Part shown: positions 20,869 to 30,538 of the stretch, one piece after another
Numbering within the stretch: the stretch's first letter is position 1
How the letters are laid out: the number at the start of each line of letters is the position of its first letter
Assembly: GCA_029876055.1 (NCBI GenBank)
Contig: CM056878.1
Location: forward strand, 806,001-870,000
Length of the DNA stretch: 64,000 nt
Reading direction: 5' to 3'
Origin: Madurella fahalii
Lineage: Eukaryota > Ascomycota > Sordariomycetes > Sordariales
Notes under the pieces: generated by a model
Seen by the model: the letters and a program-made list of their open reading frames with translations, nothing else
Told to the model about the DNA's origin: nothing
The model's database searches: none
Translations under genes and position numbers: made by a program

Positions 20869-21088
20869 ATGTCTGCTATCAACAGGGCAACTGGAACCGC
20901 CAATGTCACGCGCCCGACCTCCGGCACTGGTGGCAGAGTCGAGTTGCCGCTGCAGCGGAACAAAGACAGCCAAGCGCAGCGGTGTGCGGAATGTGGCAAC
21001 TGGTGTGTCGCCAACTCGCGGTTTTGTAAAGACCGTAAGTCTCCTCCAGCTGCGAACTTACCTTATCCATACACATTCTTCAGTGTGA
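20869..21088 (+). CDS. Candidate small Cys-rich protein (about 56 aa)
   Basis: An ATG at 20869 follows a long CT-rich leader with a TA-rich element about 175 bp upstream. The frame reads 55 codons to a consensus GTAAGT donor at 21035. The nearest acceptor (TTCTTCAG, ending 21083) adds one Leu codon before TGA at 21086-21088. The protein ends with RCAECGNWCVANSRFCKD, a four-Cys cluster resembling half of a zinc ribbon. Without splicing the frame runs to 21147 and loses coding character. The intron (49 nt) is short and its branch site is weak. No homologue is recognised, so this is tentative. Confidence 0.35.
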
Positions 21089-21147
21089 TGTATATGTGCT
21101 GCCACGCGTCCGATGCGATGAAGACCAATACTAGCCCTCAGTACTAG

Positions 21148-21645
21148 CAAACCATTCTGAACCCTCCCGGAGCGGGGCCTCACAGCTCTTCGATTCTAGC
21201 TAGCCAAGGCCAAGGTGTTTGTTGGTGGTATCGAGAGGGGGATCTCTTTGTGTCTCGCGTCAAAGGATCGAGTCGCCAACAACTGAACCGAGTGGAAGCT
21301 CTGCACTTGGAGGATAGATTTTCTTTTCTTTTCTGTTTTTCTTTTTGGAAAATGAGATAACGCAGAAGACCCAAACCACTTGCATCCGAACCCGTGATTT
21401 GTCTGCGCCGGTTCTCCAGAGTTCTGTTCTCCCCGTCGCCTTGAAGCCCCCATCCAGTATCAGTCGAGCGCAGATTCCGGCTCCATGAGGGAGCCCGGTC
21501 GAAGAAGGGACTAGCGAATGCTTGTATCCGCCTTTCCTACCGCACATGGAATTGACGACGCCAACAAAGACCGACCGTAAAAATCACGGCATCATTAATA
21601 GTCATATATTCATCAATATAAAAATGACCATCATTAGTGGTCAAC
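21148..21645. other. Convergent spacer
   Basis: About 0.5 kb containing the 3' flank of the aspartic protease gene. It includes T-rich runs around 21320-21350 and AT-rich sequence at 21590-21640. No gene is seen. Confidence 0.4.
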
Positions 21646-23239
21646 CTAACAGAGGAGAAAATGTAACACCACAACCACCGCCACGCTCCACATAAATCCA
21701 ACTGGATTCTGCAAAGACGTTGGCGACCCCGAAGCAGACTGAGGCCTGCCTTGGGAGCTTGTCCCAGACACCGGGAAACCTGTAGCGGAAATAGGCCTCG
21801 GGTTGACGCCGATGCCGCCTTCAGTTCCTGCGCTAGGAACCATCGAGCTGCCCGTTCGAGTTACCGCCGAGTCGGTCAACCCACACGCCCCAATGACTCC
21901 CGACAAGTCTTGGACGTTGCTGAGGGCCGCGGGAGTCGAGCCGCAGCTCACCGCCTGTGTCATCCAGATCGAGTCGGTTTCGAGGTCAAACACCACTAGA
22001 GGATACCGCGAGTTAGTTCAGAACAGATGGGTACGCGTCGGCGCGATGGAACGCGAATGTGCGCGTGCATACCGTAAGCCGACCGCAGAAAAGTATCCCC
22101 TAACAGCGTGAAGCGCTCGCTCGGTGTAATCCCCAGGAAGCAGGCCGGCGGGTCGCTAGGAACTTCGCGTATTAGCTCTTTGTAGGGAACCTTGATCATC
22201 AGTCCGTCGAAGGCGAAGTCAACGGTGCCATCCATGGCGGTAAGCGCGCAGTCGATTCGGAAGAAGCCATACGAATCGGGGTCTTGGGCGCCAAAGTCGC
22301 TCGCGATGGCTCTGGTAAGGTTCGGTGGCAGCAAGGTCATGGTCGACCCGCTGTCGAGGAACACGGGCATGTTGCTGCCCTCGTAGACACGGGTGCCGCC
22401 GTTTGGGGGGGTGATGGCGATGGACTGCATATCAATCCAGAACCTAGGCACGCGGTCGGGGGAGAGTTCGGCTGGAATGATGGGGAGTCTGGCTAGGGGC
22501 CCAGCAAATTTGGACGTGTCGACGCCGCCAAACACTATTATGCCCTCCTGCTCGTCCTTGCTCCCTAGTGCGATCGTATATGCCTTGACCCTGGTGGCGT
22601 TCTGTGCCGACAATTGGTCGACAAAGTTTGGATATCTTGTGGCGATGTCCTTCCCGTATCCGATGCCCAAGATACCAGAAAAAGCGTCTTCGGACGAGGT
22701 GGCAACGCCAAATTGGACTCCTTCGAGAGCCGTGGTGCTCCCAGCAAGGCTAATTCTGTCTGTGACGTAGGTGATGTTGGCAGTTCCAATCCCATATCGC
22801 AACGTTCTTGTTGTACCCAACATGTTCACAGTCGAGGACTTGGCCGAGTCGTACTGACCGGCCCTTTCGCAGAAGGCGGCATCAGCGCCCGAGACGGCGC
22901 TACAGTCCGGGTTCACCCATAGCTCAAAAGACCCAGTATCCAGCTGTACATATACCGGTTGAGGCGGCGTGCCGATGCTTACTGCGAGGCCGTTAGGCAC
23001 GATGAACACCGTGGGGTGGGGGAGAGAGGGCGCGTACGTTGAGCATAGTAGGCGACGTCAGACCGGTTGGCTAGCTGTAGCTGGACGCCCCGTTTGCTAG
23101 AGAAGTATTTTGGATTGGACGAATGGACAATGGGCAAGTGAACGCAGCCATCGTCGTGTGGCTCGTGCTGAGCTGCGACATGGCGGCAAAGCAAGGCGAA
23201 GAGCAACACAGAGGCGGAGAGAAGGAGGGATACTGCCAT
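21646..23239 (-). CDS. GPI-anchored aspartic protease (yapsin/OpsB-like)
   Basis: Three exons: 23038-23239, 22073-22981 and 21646-21995. Both introns have matching phase (1 and 1) and CTAAC branch motifs, giving 486 residues. The start is the ATG at 23237-23239; the longer frame opens with TTG. A signal peptide covers about residues 1-23 (MAVSLLLSASVLLFALLCRH). The splice restores the family hallmark AYYAQLSIGTPPQPVYVQLDTGS, with the first active-site motif DTGS at about 82-85 and the second DSGS at about 277-280. The conserved LLGDTFLRSAYVVFDL spans the last junction. After about residue 400 comes a Ser/Thr/Gly-rich stalk and a C-terminal hydrophobic segment (GFMWSVAVVVVLHFLLC), consistent with GPI anchoring. 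By family it processes or sheds cell-surface proteins at the plasma membrane. The gene looks intact. Confidence 0.92.
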
Positions 23240-24362
23240 TGCTCGCAACGGCTTTCGACGGCGGACTACCGCGGTGATGCCCGCATGGGCGGAGACGCTC
23301 CAAGGAGGAAAAACTCAGGACGAGTATTGAACAACGGCCAGCGGGTTCTCGTCGAAAGGAAAGTGATAGGTAGGAACGAAGGAAAAACGGAGTTCTCGAG
23401 GCCGGGCTCCCAAGCTCGCCTGCGGCTTTGGACCGCTCCAGTATTCTGCGGCCGTTCAGGGAGTGGCTTGTCAGAAGAGAGAGAACGGAAAAAAAGGGGA
23501 AAAAAGACAAAAACAAAACGACCCCCAGAAGAAGTTGGTGATGGGAATGAGAAGCGTACAGTCAGCAACGACGAAGCAACAGGGAACAAGGGACGAAACA
23601 GGAGCCAGTGCTGGCTCGTCTATCATCGAAGGGGGAAGAGTGTAACCCCACGAGCTGCCAGTGTCTCAGATCACTCGACCGACACCGCCGCAACCTTGTT
23701 CCCCACGGGTGGGAAGAAAGAATTGTGTGATGCTCACTGCAGCCGGAACATGAGCGGGACAAAGGCAGTCAATGGAACAAGGCCTCAGAGAGCAAGACGA
23801 CTCTGTCGTACCTTGTTGACATTGAAGAACGGGGAATAGACGAGATCTCAGCCGATGATGGCAACCCAAAGCCACCGCATGAACGCCATGGATGTCGTGG
23901 GAAACAGGCAGTCAAGAGTATCGCGTGCCACTGACCCATCTCGATCCCGAGTGGTCGCCGCCCACAAATGTGCGACACGAGCAGCGATGCTTGAGGAAGA
24001 TCAAACACCGGGGAGGCGACGTTCGAGAGTGAAGTCAACCAGGGACTGTGCTGCAGTTACTGGATTAAACTCAGAAATGCCCCTGCCGCCAGGGGCTGCA
24101 GCCCGCACTGGGGGCGGGGCAAGTTGTCTCAAATCGCCGGGCTGGCCAATCAGGGCGTGATTGGCTGGCTGCTTTTCGCCATGAAACCACATCAAATGCA
24201 TCCACTGGCGCCCAAGCGCGAGCATATCACTCCATGGTCCATATGTGGAGAGCAAACTCAACACCACTGAACACGCGCCATATCGATTGCTACACGGAAA
24301 TATTCTCATTACAGTCGTTCTCTTTTCTTCCTTCTTCCATTTTTTTCTTTTCTCTCTCTCTC
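23240..24362. other. Upstream region of the protease gene
   Basis: About 1.1 kb. The first 300 bases upstream of the protease start are CT-rich on the gene strand. Open frames on both strands here lack any protein-like composition. No RNA gene was recognised. The T/CT-rich run at 24310-24365 is the 3' end region of the oxidoreductase gene. Confidence 0.45.
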
Positions 24363-25394
24363 TCAAGCCTCGTCGCTGACCTTGATGATGATCTTGCCTT
24401 TGGCGTGCCCGGAGTCCAGCCTCTCAAACGCTTTTTTGTAGTCGGCGAACTCCCACACGCTGTCGATCGTCGGCCTGAGCCGGCCCGCCTCAATTAGCTC
24501 GCCAATCTTAGCGAGGTTAGTCCCTAACGGCTCGACGATGAAGAACAAGCCCTTTGAAAGCGTCTTGTCGAGTCCCGCCGGCTTCCCGTACTCGGGAGGC
24601 GTGTTGATGCATATCATGGCCCCGCCAGATCGCACCGCAGCCCAGCATCCCGCCAGCGTCTTCCCGCCGACCATCTCGATGATCAGATCGCACTCCCGCG
24701 CCGCGGGGTCGACAGCAACCCACTCCTCGAGCGACGTCTCGCGGTAGTTGACCACCTCGGTCGCCCCAAGCTCCCGCACCGCCTCCAACTTGCCGGGCCC
24801 GCACACGGCGACAACAGCCTTGGCTCCGGCGAGAGCGGCGAGCTGCACAACCCAGCTCCCCACGCCGCCCGCGGCTCCCGTCACCAGCACGCGGACGGCG
24901 CCGTTCCGCTCCCGCGCCGCGGCGTCGCCTTCGATCGCCGCCGCGTCCAGGGTCCCCTGCACAAACAGCGCCTGCCACGCGGTCAGCGCGCTGAGCGGCG
25001 TGGCGGCCGCCTCGATCCAGTTGAGGCTAGGCGGGATCTTTGCGAGCTCGCTGGCGCGCGGGAGCGCGTAGTCGCGCGCCGCCCCCGGCCGCTCGGCCGA
25101 TATGCGGCAGTAGACGCGGTCGCCCGCCGCAAAGCCGCTGCCCGCCGGCGCCGACACCACCGTGCCCGCCATGTCTTGGCACGGGACGAGCTCCTTGCCG
25201 GCCGGGACCGCCTCGGGGAAGTTCATCCCCCATGTTAGCTCGCCCGCGCACGGGGCTGCGGCGTGCACCCGGACGAGGACGTCGTCCGGGTGGGAGGGGG
25301 TCGGCACGGGGGCGGTGGTGGAGATGACCTCAGTCGTTGTGAGAGAGGCTTGGAGGAGGGTTTTCATGGTTTGCGGGAGTGTTGTTGTGGCCAT
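24363..25394 (-). CDS. MDR-superfamily zinc-independent quinone oxidoreductase-like enzyme
   Basis: A single exon of 343 codons starts at the ATG at 25392-25394. The N-terminal half is a GroES-like fold (DDVLVRVHAAAPCAGELTW, GAARDYALP), and residues about 175-310 form a Rossmann domain with the dinucleotide-binding stretch VLVTGAAGGVGSWVVQLA and the second-strand AVCGPGKLEAVRELGATEV. The Cys/His set that binds zinc in classical alcohol dehydrogenases is absent, so it belongs with the NAD(P)H-dependent quinone oxidoreductase/enoyl-reductase-like branch. It is probably cytosolic and the substrate is unknown. No biosynthetic gene cluster surrounds it, so a stand-alone detoxification or reductase role is more likely than a polyketide partner. 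The start region MATTTLPQTMKTLL has a second Met ten residues in that could also serve. Confidence 0.85.
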   Translation of the reverse strand: MATTTLPQTMKTLLQASLTTTEVISTTAPVPTPSHPDDVLVRVHAAAPCAGELTWGMNFPEAVPAGKELVPCQDMAGTVVSAPAGSGFAAGDRVYCRISAERPGAARDYALPRASELAKIPPSLNWIEAAATPLSALTAWQALFVQGTLDAAAIEGDAAARERNGAVRVLVTGAAGGVGSWVVQLAALAGAKAVVAVCGPGKLEAVRELGATEVVNYRETSLEEWVAVDPAARECDLIIEMVGGKTLAGCWAAVRSGGAMICINTPPEYGKPAGLDKTLSKGLFFIVEPLGTNLAKIGELIEAGRLRPTIDSVWEFADYKKAFERLDSGHAKGKIIIKVSDEA

Positions 25395-26231
25395 TGTGTC
25401 GAGTTACAAGGTGAGTTGGGAAAAGGAGATGTGCTTTTGTTCTCGGATGATGTTTGACGGTGCGCTTGATACGGGCCCTCGATCCGGAGGAGGGACCCTT
25501 TTACTTATACAGCTTGAATGCGGGCGACAACGGAGTCGGCCCCTCCCCTCCCGCCCTTCCCTCTTCAGTAATTAGTTGTACGGGGGGACCGGTATGCTTG
25601 AGCATCACGTCACTGTCGACAATGGGGCTACTCCATTTTCCCTTCGCATTCCGCTTTTGGAAAAGGCGACGCGAAGATTCGCATACTGTGAGCGCCTTGG
25701 CGTGCGGGTGCCATGTGCAAGACGCATATTCGCCTGCATCGCTTGAGGACCTGTGGTGAGTAATCCATGCTGCCCAAATTCGTCCGATTCTAGGCTCGCA
25801 TCTGCATGCGAGGCCACTGGCATAAGCCGGAGGGTCGCTTCCCCGACAGTCTAGTAGTACAGATCCCTACTGCTGCTGCGCGGATGGCAGGCTGCAGGGC
25901 CTAATTGCTAGCAGCTCAACTGGGCAGGGTTGCGCATGGATGGCATGCGCAAAGAAAACATTATTAGTCATGACAATACTATATTAATCAGCATTAGCAA
26001 TGTGAAGACATGTATGCCGTCAACATTGAGTGGGAAAAGTTGGGTGCCTCGCCGTGTGAGTCGGAGCGGGGCAAGCCAGGGGCCTCCGCGGAGCCCGATC
26101 GGATCTCCTATTGAGGCTCTGAATTCTTTTGTACGTCAAAACCTCGTAATGATACATGGTTGAATGATACCTCGTCGGGAAACGCCGGACAGCCGTCGCC
26201 CAAAGCACTCGACTCTTGAAATCGCGCGCCA
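25395..26231. other. Divergent promoter region
   Basis: About 0.84 kb between the divergent oxidoreductase and Nudix genes. It includes an AT-rich patch (about 25965-26010). Nothing else is supported. Confidence 0.45.
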
Positions 26232-26882
26232 ATGGCCTTGCCCCGACCCCTGCCGGCCGGCGGGTTCTCGTTTACATGGCAAGCCTCAGTCAACGACTTC
26301 CACATTGCAGCAAAAGACTTCTTGTCGACGCGCCCACTCATCGTAGGCGCAGCCACAGGCGCCCTCGTCTTCTCCAAGGCCACCGGAGAGGACAGGGTTC
26401 TGCTCATCCAGCGGGCGGCGCACGACTCGATGCCGCTCCGCTGGGAGATCCCCGGCGGTGCCTGCGACGTGGAAGACGAGACGATACTTCACGGCTTGGC
26501 TAGGGAACTATGGGAGGAGACGGGCCTGCGGATGAAGAGCGTCACTCGGCAGGTCGGGGGAGAGTATACATTCTTCACCAGAAGAGGCCGGCCCGTGACC
26601 AAGCTCACGTTCGAGACCGAGGTAGAGACGCCTGTGTCTGCGCAAGGCGAACAGCTGCTTCCCGAGGTGACGCTCGACCCGAACGAGCATGCCCGCTTTC
26701 TCTGGGCGACCGAGGAGGAGTGCCGGCAGGGCAAAGTCACCGTTCTGGGCAGCAATGGCGAGCCGGAGGTAGTAGATGTCAATTTCACGGTCGAGGATCA
26801 GAGGAAGATCATTCTATTCGGCTTCAAGCTCAGGCGGGAAGCAGCAGAAGGGACAAGCGAGCAGGTCCAGCCTCAACCCTAA
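26232..26882 (+). CDS. Nudix hydrolase
   Basis: A single exon of 216 codons starts at the ATG at 26232. The Nudix box lies at about residues 75-99, with the catalytic RELWEETGL (REUxEExGU) preceded by IPGGACDVEDE. The loop between the Gly pair and the first Glu is one residue longer than the strict consensus, which is common in fungal members. The fold context is visible as VLVFS-like and LLIQRA strands before the box and WEIPGG at its entry. The enzyme should hydrolyse a nucleoside diphosphate linked to another moiety; the substrate cannot be predicted. No targeting signal is obvious. The gene lies 174 bp upstream of the Dpb11-type gene on the same strand. Confidence 0.9.
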   Translation: MALPRPLPAGGFSFTWQASVNDFHIAAKDFLSTRPLIVGAATGALVFSKATGEDRVLLIQRAAHDSMPLRWEIPGGACDVEDETILHGLARELWEETGLRMKSVTRQVGGEYTFFTRRGRPVTKLTFETEVETPVSAQGEQLLPEVTLDPNEHARFLWATEEECRQGKVTVLGSNGEPEVVDVNFTVEDQRKIILFGFKLRREAAEGTSEQVQPQP

Positions 26883-27056
26883 CCCATAATATATAGCCCC
26901 GGGCGCCCATGCGCGTGGTAGAACAATTGAGAACATCAGCCCCACTTCTGTCAGCTGCCCACGCGACGCGCCGTTTTGGAGCTTTTGGTGATTCAAGGCA
27001 GGAAACAAGGCCTTCGATTCCGGGTCCATGTCACTGCACTCGGCCAAACAAACCCA

Positions 27057-30037
27057 ATGGCCACGCCGCCAGAGCTCGCAGATTCGGGCGCGTCTCTGTT
27101 TGACTCTGCCCACCCTTTCAAGGGCGTCGTGGTCTGCTGCACCAGCATTCCGACAGAGTTGAGGGTACCTCTCTCCCGCGCGCTCTCCTCCCGCTGCACG
27201 TCTCTGCTTGTGGCACTCCAGCATAATAGATGCACCGACTGACTGTCCTGCCCGCTATTTAGTCTGATATCGCAGCCAAGACGGCCGAGCTGGGAGGCGT
27301 ACACAAGTACGACCTCACCCCCGACTGCACCCATCTGATCGTTGGCGAATACGACACGCCGAAATACCGCCATGTCGCCAAGGAACGGCCCGACGTCAAG
27401 CCCATGGTCGCCGGTTGGGTTGAGGCCGTCCGCAATTTATGGGTCCAGGATGCCGAGATCGACTTCGTTGCTCTCGAGAGGGAGTGGCAGTTGCGCACCT
27501 TTGAGACGGGCGGGGGCGAGCCCACCGGCGACGGCGCCGTGGCCGATCGCCGGAAGCTGCTCTGTTGCATGACCGGTTTCGAAGATCCGGACTTGCGTCA
27601 GCAGATCGCTGAGAAGATCGAGTCCAATGGTGGTGTCTACACCGGCGACCTCACGAAGCGGGTCACGCACCTGATCGTTTACAAACCCGAGGGACGGAAG
27701 TACCAAGCAGCGAAGAACTGGGGCATTCAGACAGTTTCGGTCGAGTGGGTCAACGACAGCATCGAGCGCGGCCTAATCCTTGACGAGAAGTGCTACGACC
27801 CAGTCCTGCCCAAGGAAGAGAGGGGCGTGGGCGCTTGGAACAGGCAGAAGCAACTGCGCGTCTCATCGTTGGGCAAGAGGCTCAGGGAGAGCAGTGCCGT
27901 CCAGGAGGACGGGAAGAGGAAGCTACGCAAGACTGCGAGCATGAAGCTAAACAGCCAGAGGGACAATCTGTGGGGGGACATTCTGGGAAAGCCGCAACCT
28001 CCCCCGGGGCCGTCATCAGCTGGTCTCCCCAAAGGTGCGACGGCCAGTGCGGCCGCTATCCCCACCGCGCAGCCCACTCAGCTACCAGGAGGATCCAAGT
28101 CGATGGACACTCAGGGGTCGAAGCTCTCCTCATTTGGTGTCCCGGATCACAACGCCATCTTCGCGTCCTGTTGCTTCTTTGTGCACGGTTTCTCGGCACA
28201 AAAGACAGAGATCCTCATAAATGCAGTTGCGTCTCTCGGCGGCCTGGTCTGTCATTCGCTCGACGAAGTCGTGTCGACCTCGGGCGCCCAGCTAGCCCAC
28301 CGGTTCCTGATCGTACCGCAAACTTCCGCGCCCGAAACTCATCCTCAACTTCCTCGCAACGTCCACATCATAACCGAGTTCTATATTGAGAGATGTTTAC
28401 ACAAAAAGTACTTCTTCGACCCATCGCAGCATGTTATTGGCCGTCCGTTCCCCGTGTTTCCAATCCCTGGATTTGAGGGACTGGTCATCTGCACCGCAGG
28501 ATTTGCCGGAGTCGACCTCAACCAAGTCGACAAGTCTATCCGGCAGCTGGGCGCCAAATACCAGGAAAGGTTCACCGCAGATATATCTATATTAGTAGTG
28601 TGCTCTTCGTTATCCGCGGTCCGGAAGGAGAAGCTCGAGTCCGCATTGGCCTGGAAAATCCCGGTTGTCAGTGCCGAGTGGCTCTGGGAATGCATATCGA
28701 CCGGGATCAGGGCCCCGATCGCGAGATTTCTGTATCCAGAGCTGAAGCAAAATATTCAAAGCCCAAAGCTGCGAACCGGAACGGGAAAGGACAACGCGAG
28801 GGCCAAGCAAAATGCGTCTCTAGCTAAGGGACTCGCCGACAAAGACCTGCCTCCTACGCAAGCCGAGAAGGCTAAGCCTCCCCATGGCGCCGATGGATTG
28901 ACGGGCGGTCCTGTGAGCGAGCCAGGGACGTCTACTCGCAAGGGAGCTCACGTAGCCGGGCACGACTCGAATCTCACCACCAGCATGCACTTCGAAACAG
29001 CCCGCACCCACCAGTTCCAAACCAGCGGCACCGACAGTGCTAGTACCAGCCTGAGCAACAAGCACATAGCTCCCCTCTCGGAAGCCTCATTCAATTCCCT
29101 CAACAAGACCCCGCCTTCCCCACGAAAACCGGGCCAGCCCCAGCCGCGCACGCACAAAACCCTAAGCCGGATAACAAGCGAAGTAGCTGACTCGGAAGCA
29201 ACAGAAGGTGACGTCTGCCAGCCAAGCGACCTTCCGGCAGACGAGGACTCGGAGAACCAGCCCGACAACGGGCCAGAACTGACAGCGGAAGAGACCCGCA
29301 GCCGCGTGGAAGCCGAGAGGGCTGCGCGCGCCTCCGCCGAGGCAGAACGTCTTGCGCTCTCGACCAAGCTGGTCAACTCTCTACTAGACTCTGCCGTCGC
29401 GCCGGTGATGGTGACAGGCGCTGGCGATGGCGGCGGCGGCGGCCGTGGTGGTGGCAGTGGTGCTACATCTGTATTCGCAATGATGACGAGCACCGACATT
29501 GGAGGCGGAGACGACGGTACTACCACTACCATTCCTACCACCACCACGACCACCGCATGCGCCCGGCCCCCCACCCGGCGCCGGAAGCGGGAGATCCTCG
29601 GCCGAGCGGTGAGCAACGTCTCGGCCGTCTCGGCGATCTCGACCACGAGCAGCGCCAGCGGCGGCGGCGAGGCTCATCCCGCACTCAGCGCTAAGCATTC
29701 GGCACCGGGCGGGGCGGTCGATCGTGGTGTCGGCGACCATGCTGCCGGAGGAATAGGGGCCGGGGCCGGGGCCGGGGCCGCGCTGCCAGCCGCGACCCAG
29801 CTCGAGTACGAGGACCCCGAGGCCAAGCGGTACAAGGCGCAGCTGATGAGCAAGATGCTGGGCAACAAGGACAAGGGCGCATCGTTTTCCGCCGCCGCCG
29901 CCGACAGCGTCGAGCGGCAGGGCCATAAGCTCTCGCTCGCCGAGATGGGCGGGTACGATCTACCCTTGATGCAGCAGGGGCTTGACGGGTATGCTGTTGG
30001 TGGGAGGGGGGAGCGGCGGACGACGAGGAGAAGGTGA
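27057..30037 (+). CDS. dpb11: BRCT replication/checkpoint protein, Dpb11/Rad4/TopBP1 family
   Basis: Two exons, 27057-27164 and 27263-30037, are joined in phase 0 (donor GTACCT, branch GACTGAC, acceptor TTTAG), giving 960 residues. Four BRCT domains are visible. BRCT1 (about 12-95) is restored by the splice: PFKGVVVCCTSIP joins to ELGGVHKYDLTPDCTHLIVG. BRCT2 (about 132-216) ends with TVSVEWVNDSI. BRCT3 lies at about 331-423 and BRCT4 at about 434-529, ending PVVSAEWLWECI. Pairs of BRCTs with these signatures are diagnostic of Dpb11/Rad4. By family the first pair binds phosphorylated Sld3 and the second pair phospho-Sld2 and 9-1-1, linking CDK to origin firing and Mec1/ATR activation. The remaining 430 residues are disordered, with poly-Gly, poly-Thr and a GAGAGAG tract. 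They include acidic/Ser-rich stretches that could hold the ATR-activating region. Confidence 0.88.
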
Positions 30038-30538
30038 GGGAGATGTCTGGGACCTTGGTTCACGCTGGAAGATGGAGGCGCATGGCGCGGTAGTTTACTC
30101 GGTACAGGAGAAGCGGGAAAGCAAGGCGTTGGAGGGGGTAAATCAGCTCATGTTAGTTAGGTAGCGACGACGTAAGGATTATGACCATGCCATAACGAAT
30201 ACAATCTGGGTATCTTGCATCTTTTTGTCTCCCAGCCCCGTCGTGTCTACCGCTGCGCGCTAATCGTTACATGACAACATGGACATCTAAAAGTCAAAGG
30301 GATGCAATGGAAAGTGCTGAAGAGAATTATCATGAATCGTGTAGATGGTCAGATCCGAATGACGAGCATTATTGCAAAAGTCGTGCATCCTACACCACCT
30401 GTCCGCTGAGATTCAAATCCAGCCAACACTCTGCTAATAACCCGTGTCCCACAATTACAACCCGCAAAGGAAAACTTTTTTTTTTTTTCCATTTCGATCA
30501 TCAATCTCGCTTTGGTATGGAAGAGAACGTGCCACGGA
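30038..30538. other. Convergent 3' spacer
   Basis: About 0.5 kb between convergent genes, with a T run at 30478-30490. No gene is visible. Confidence 0.5.

Noticed and set aside
23123..23839. 238-codon plus-strand frame
   Set aside because: It overlaps the first exon and leader of the aspartic protease on the other strand; composition is shadow-like.
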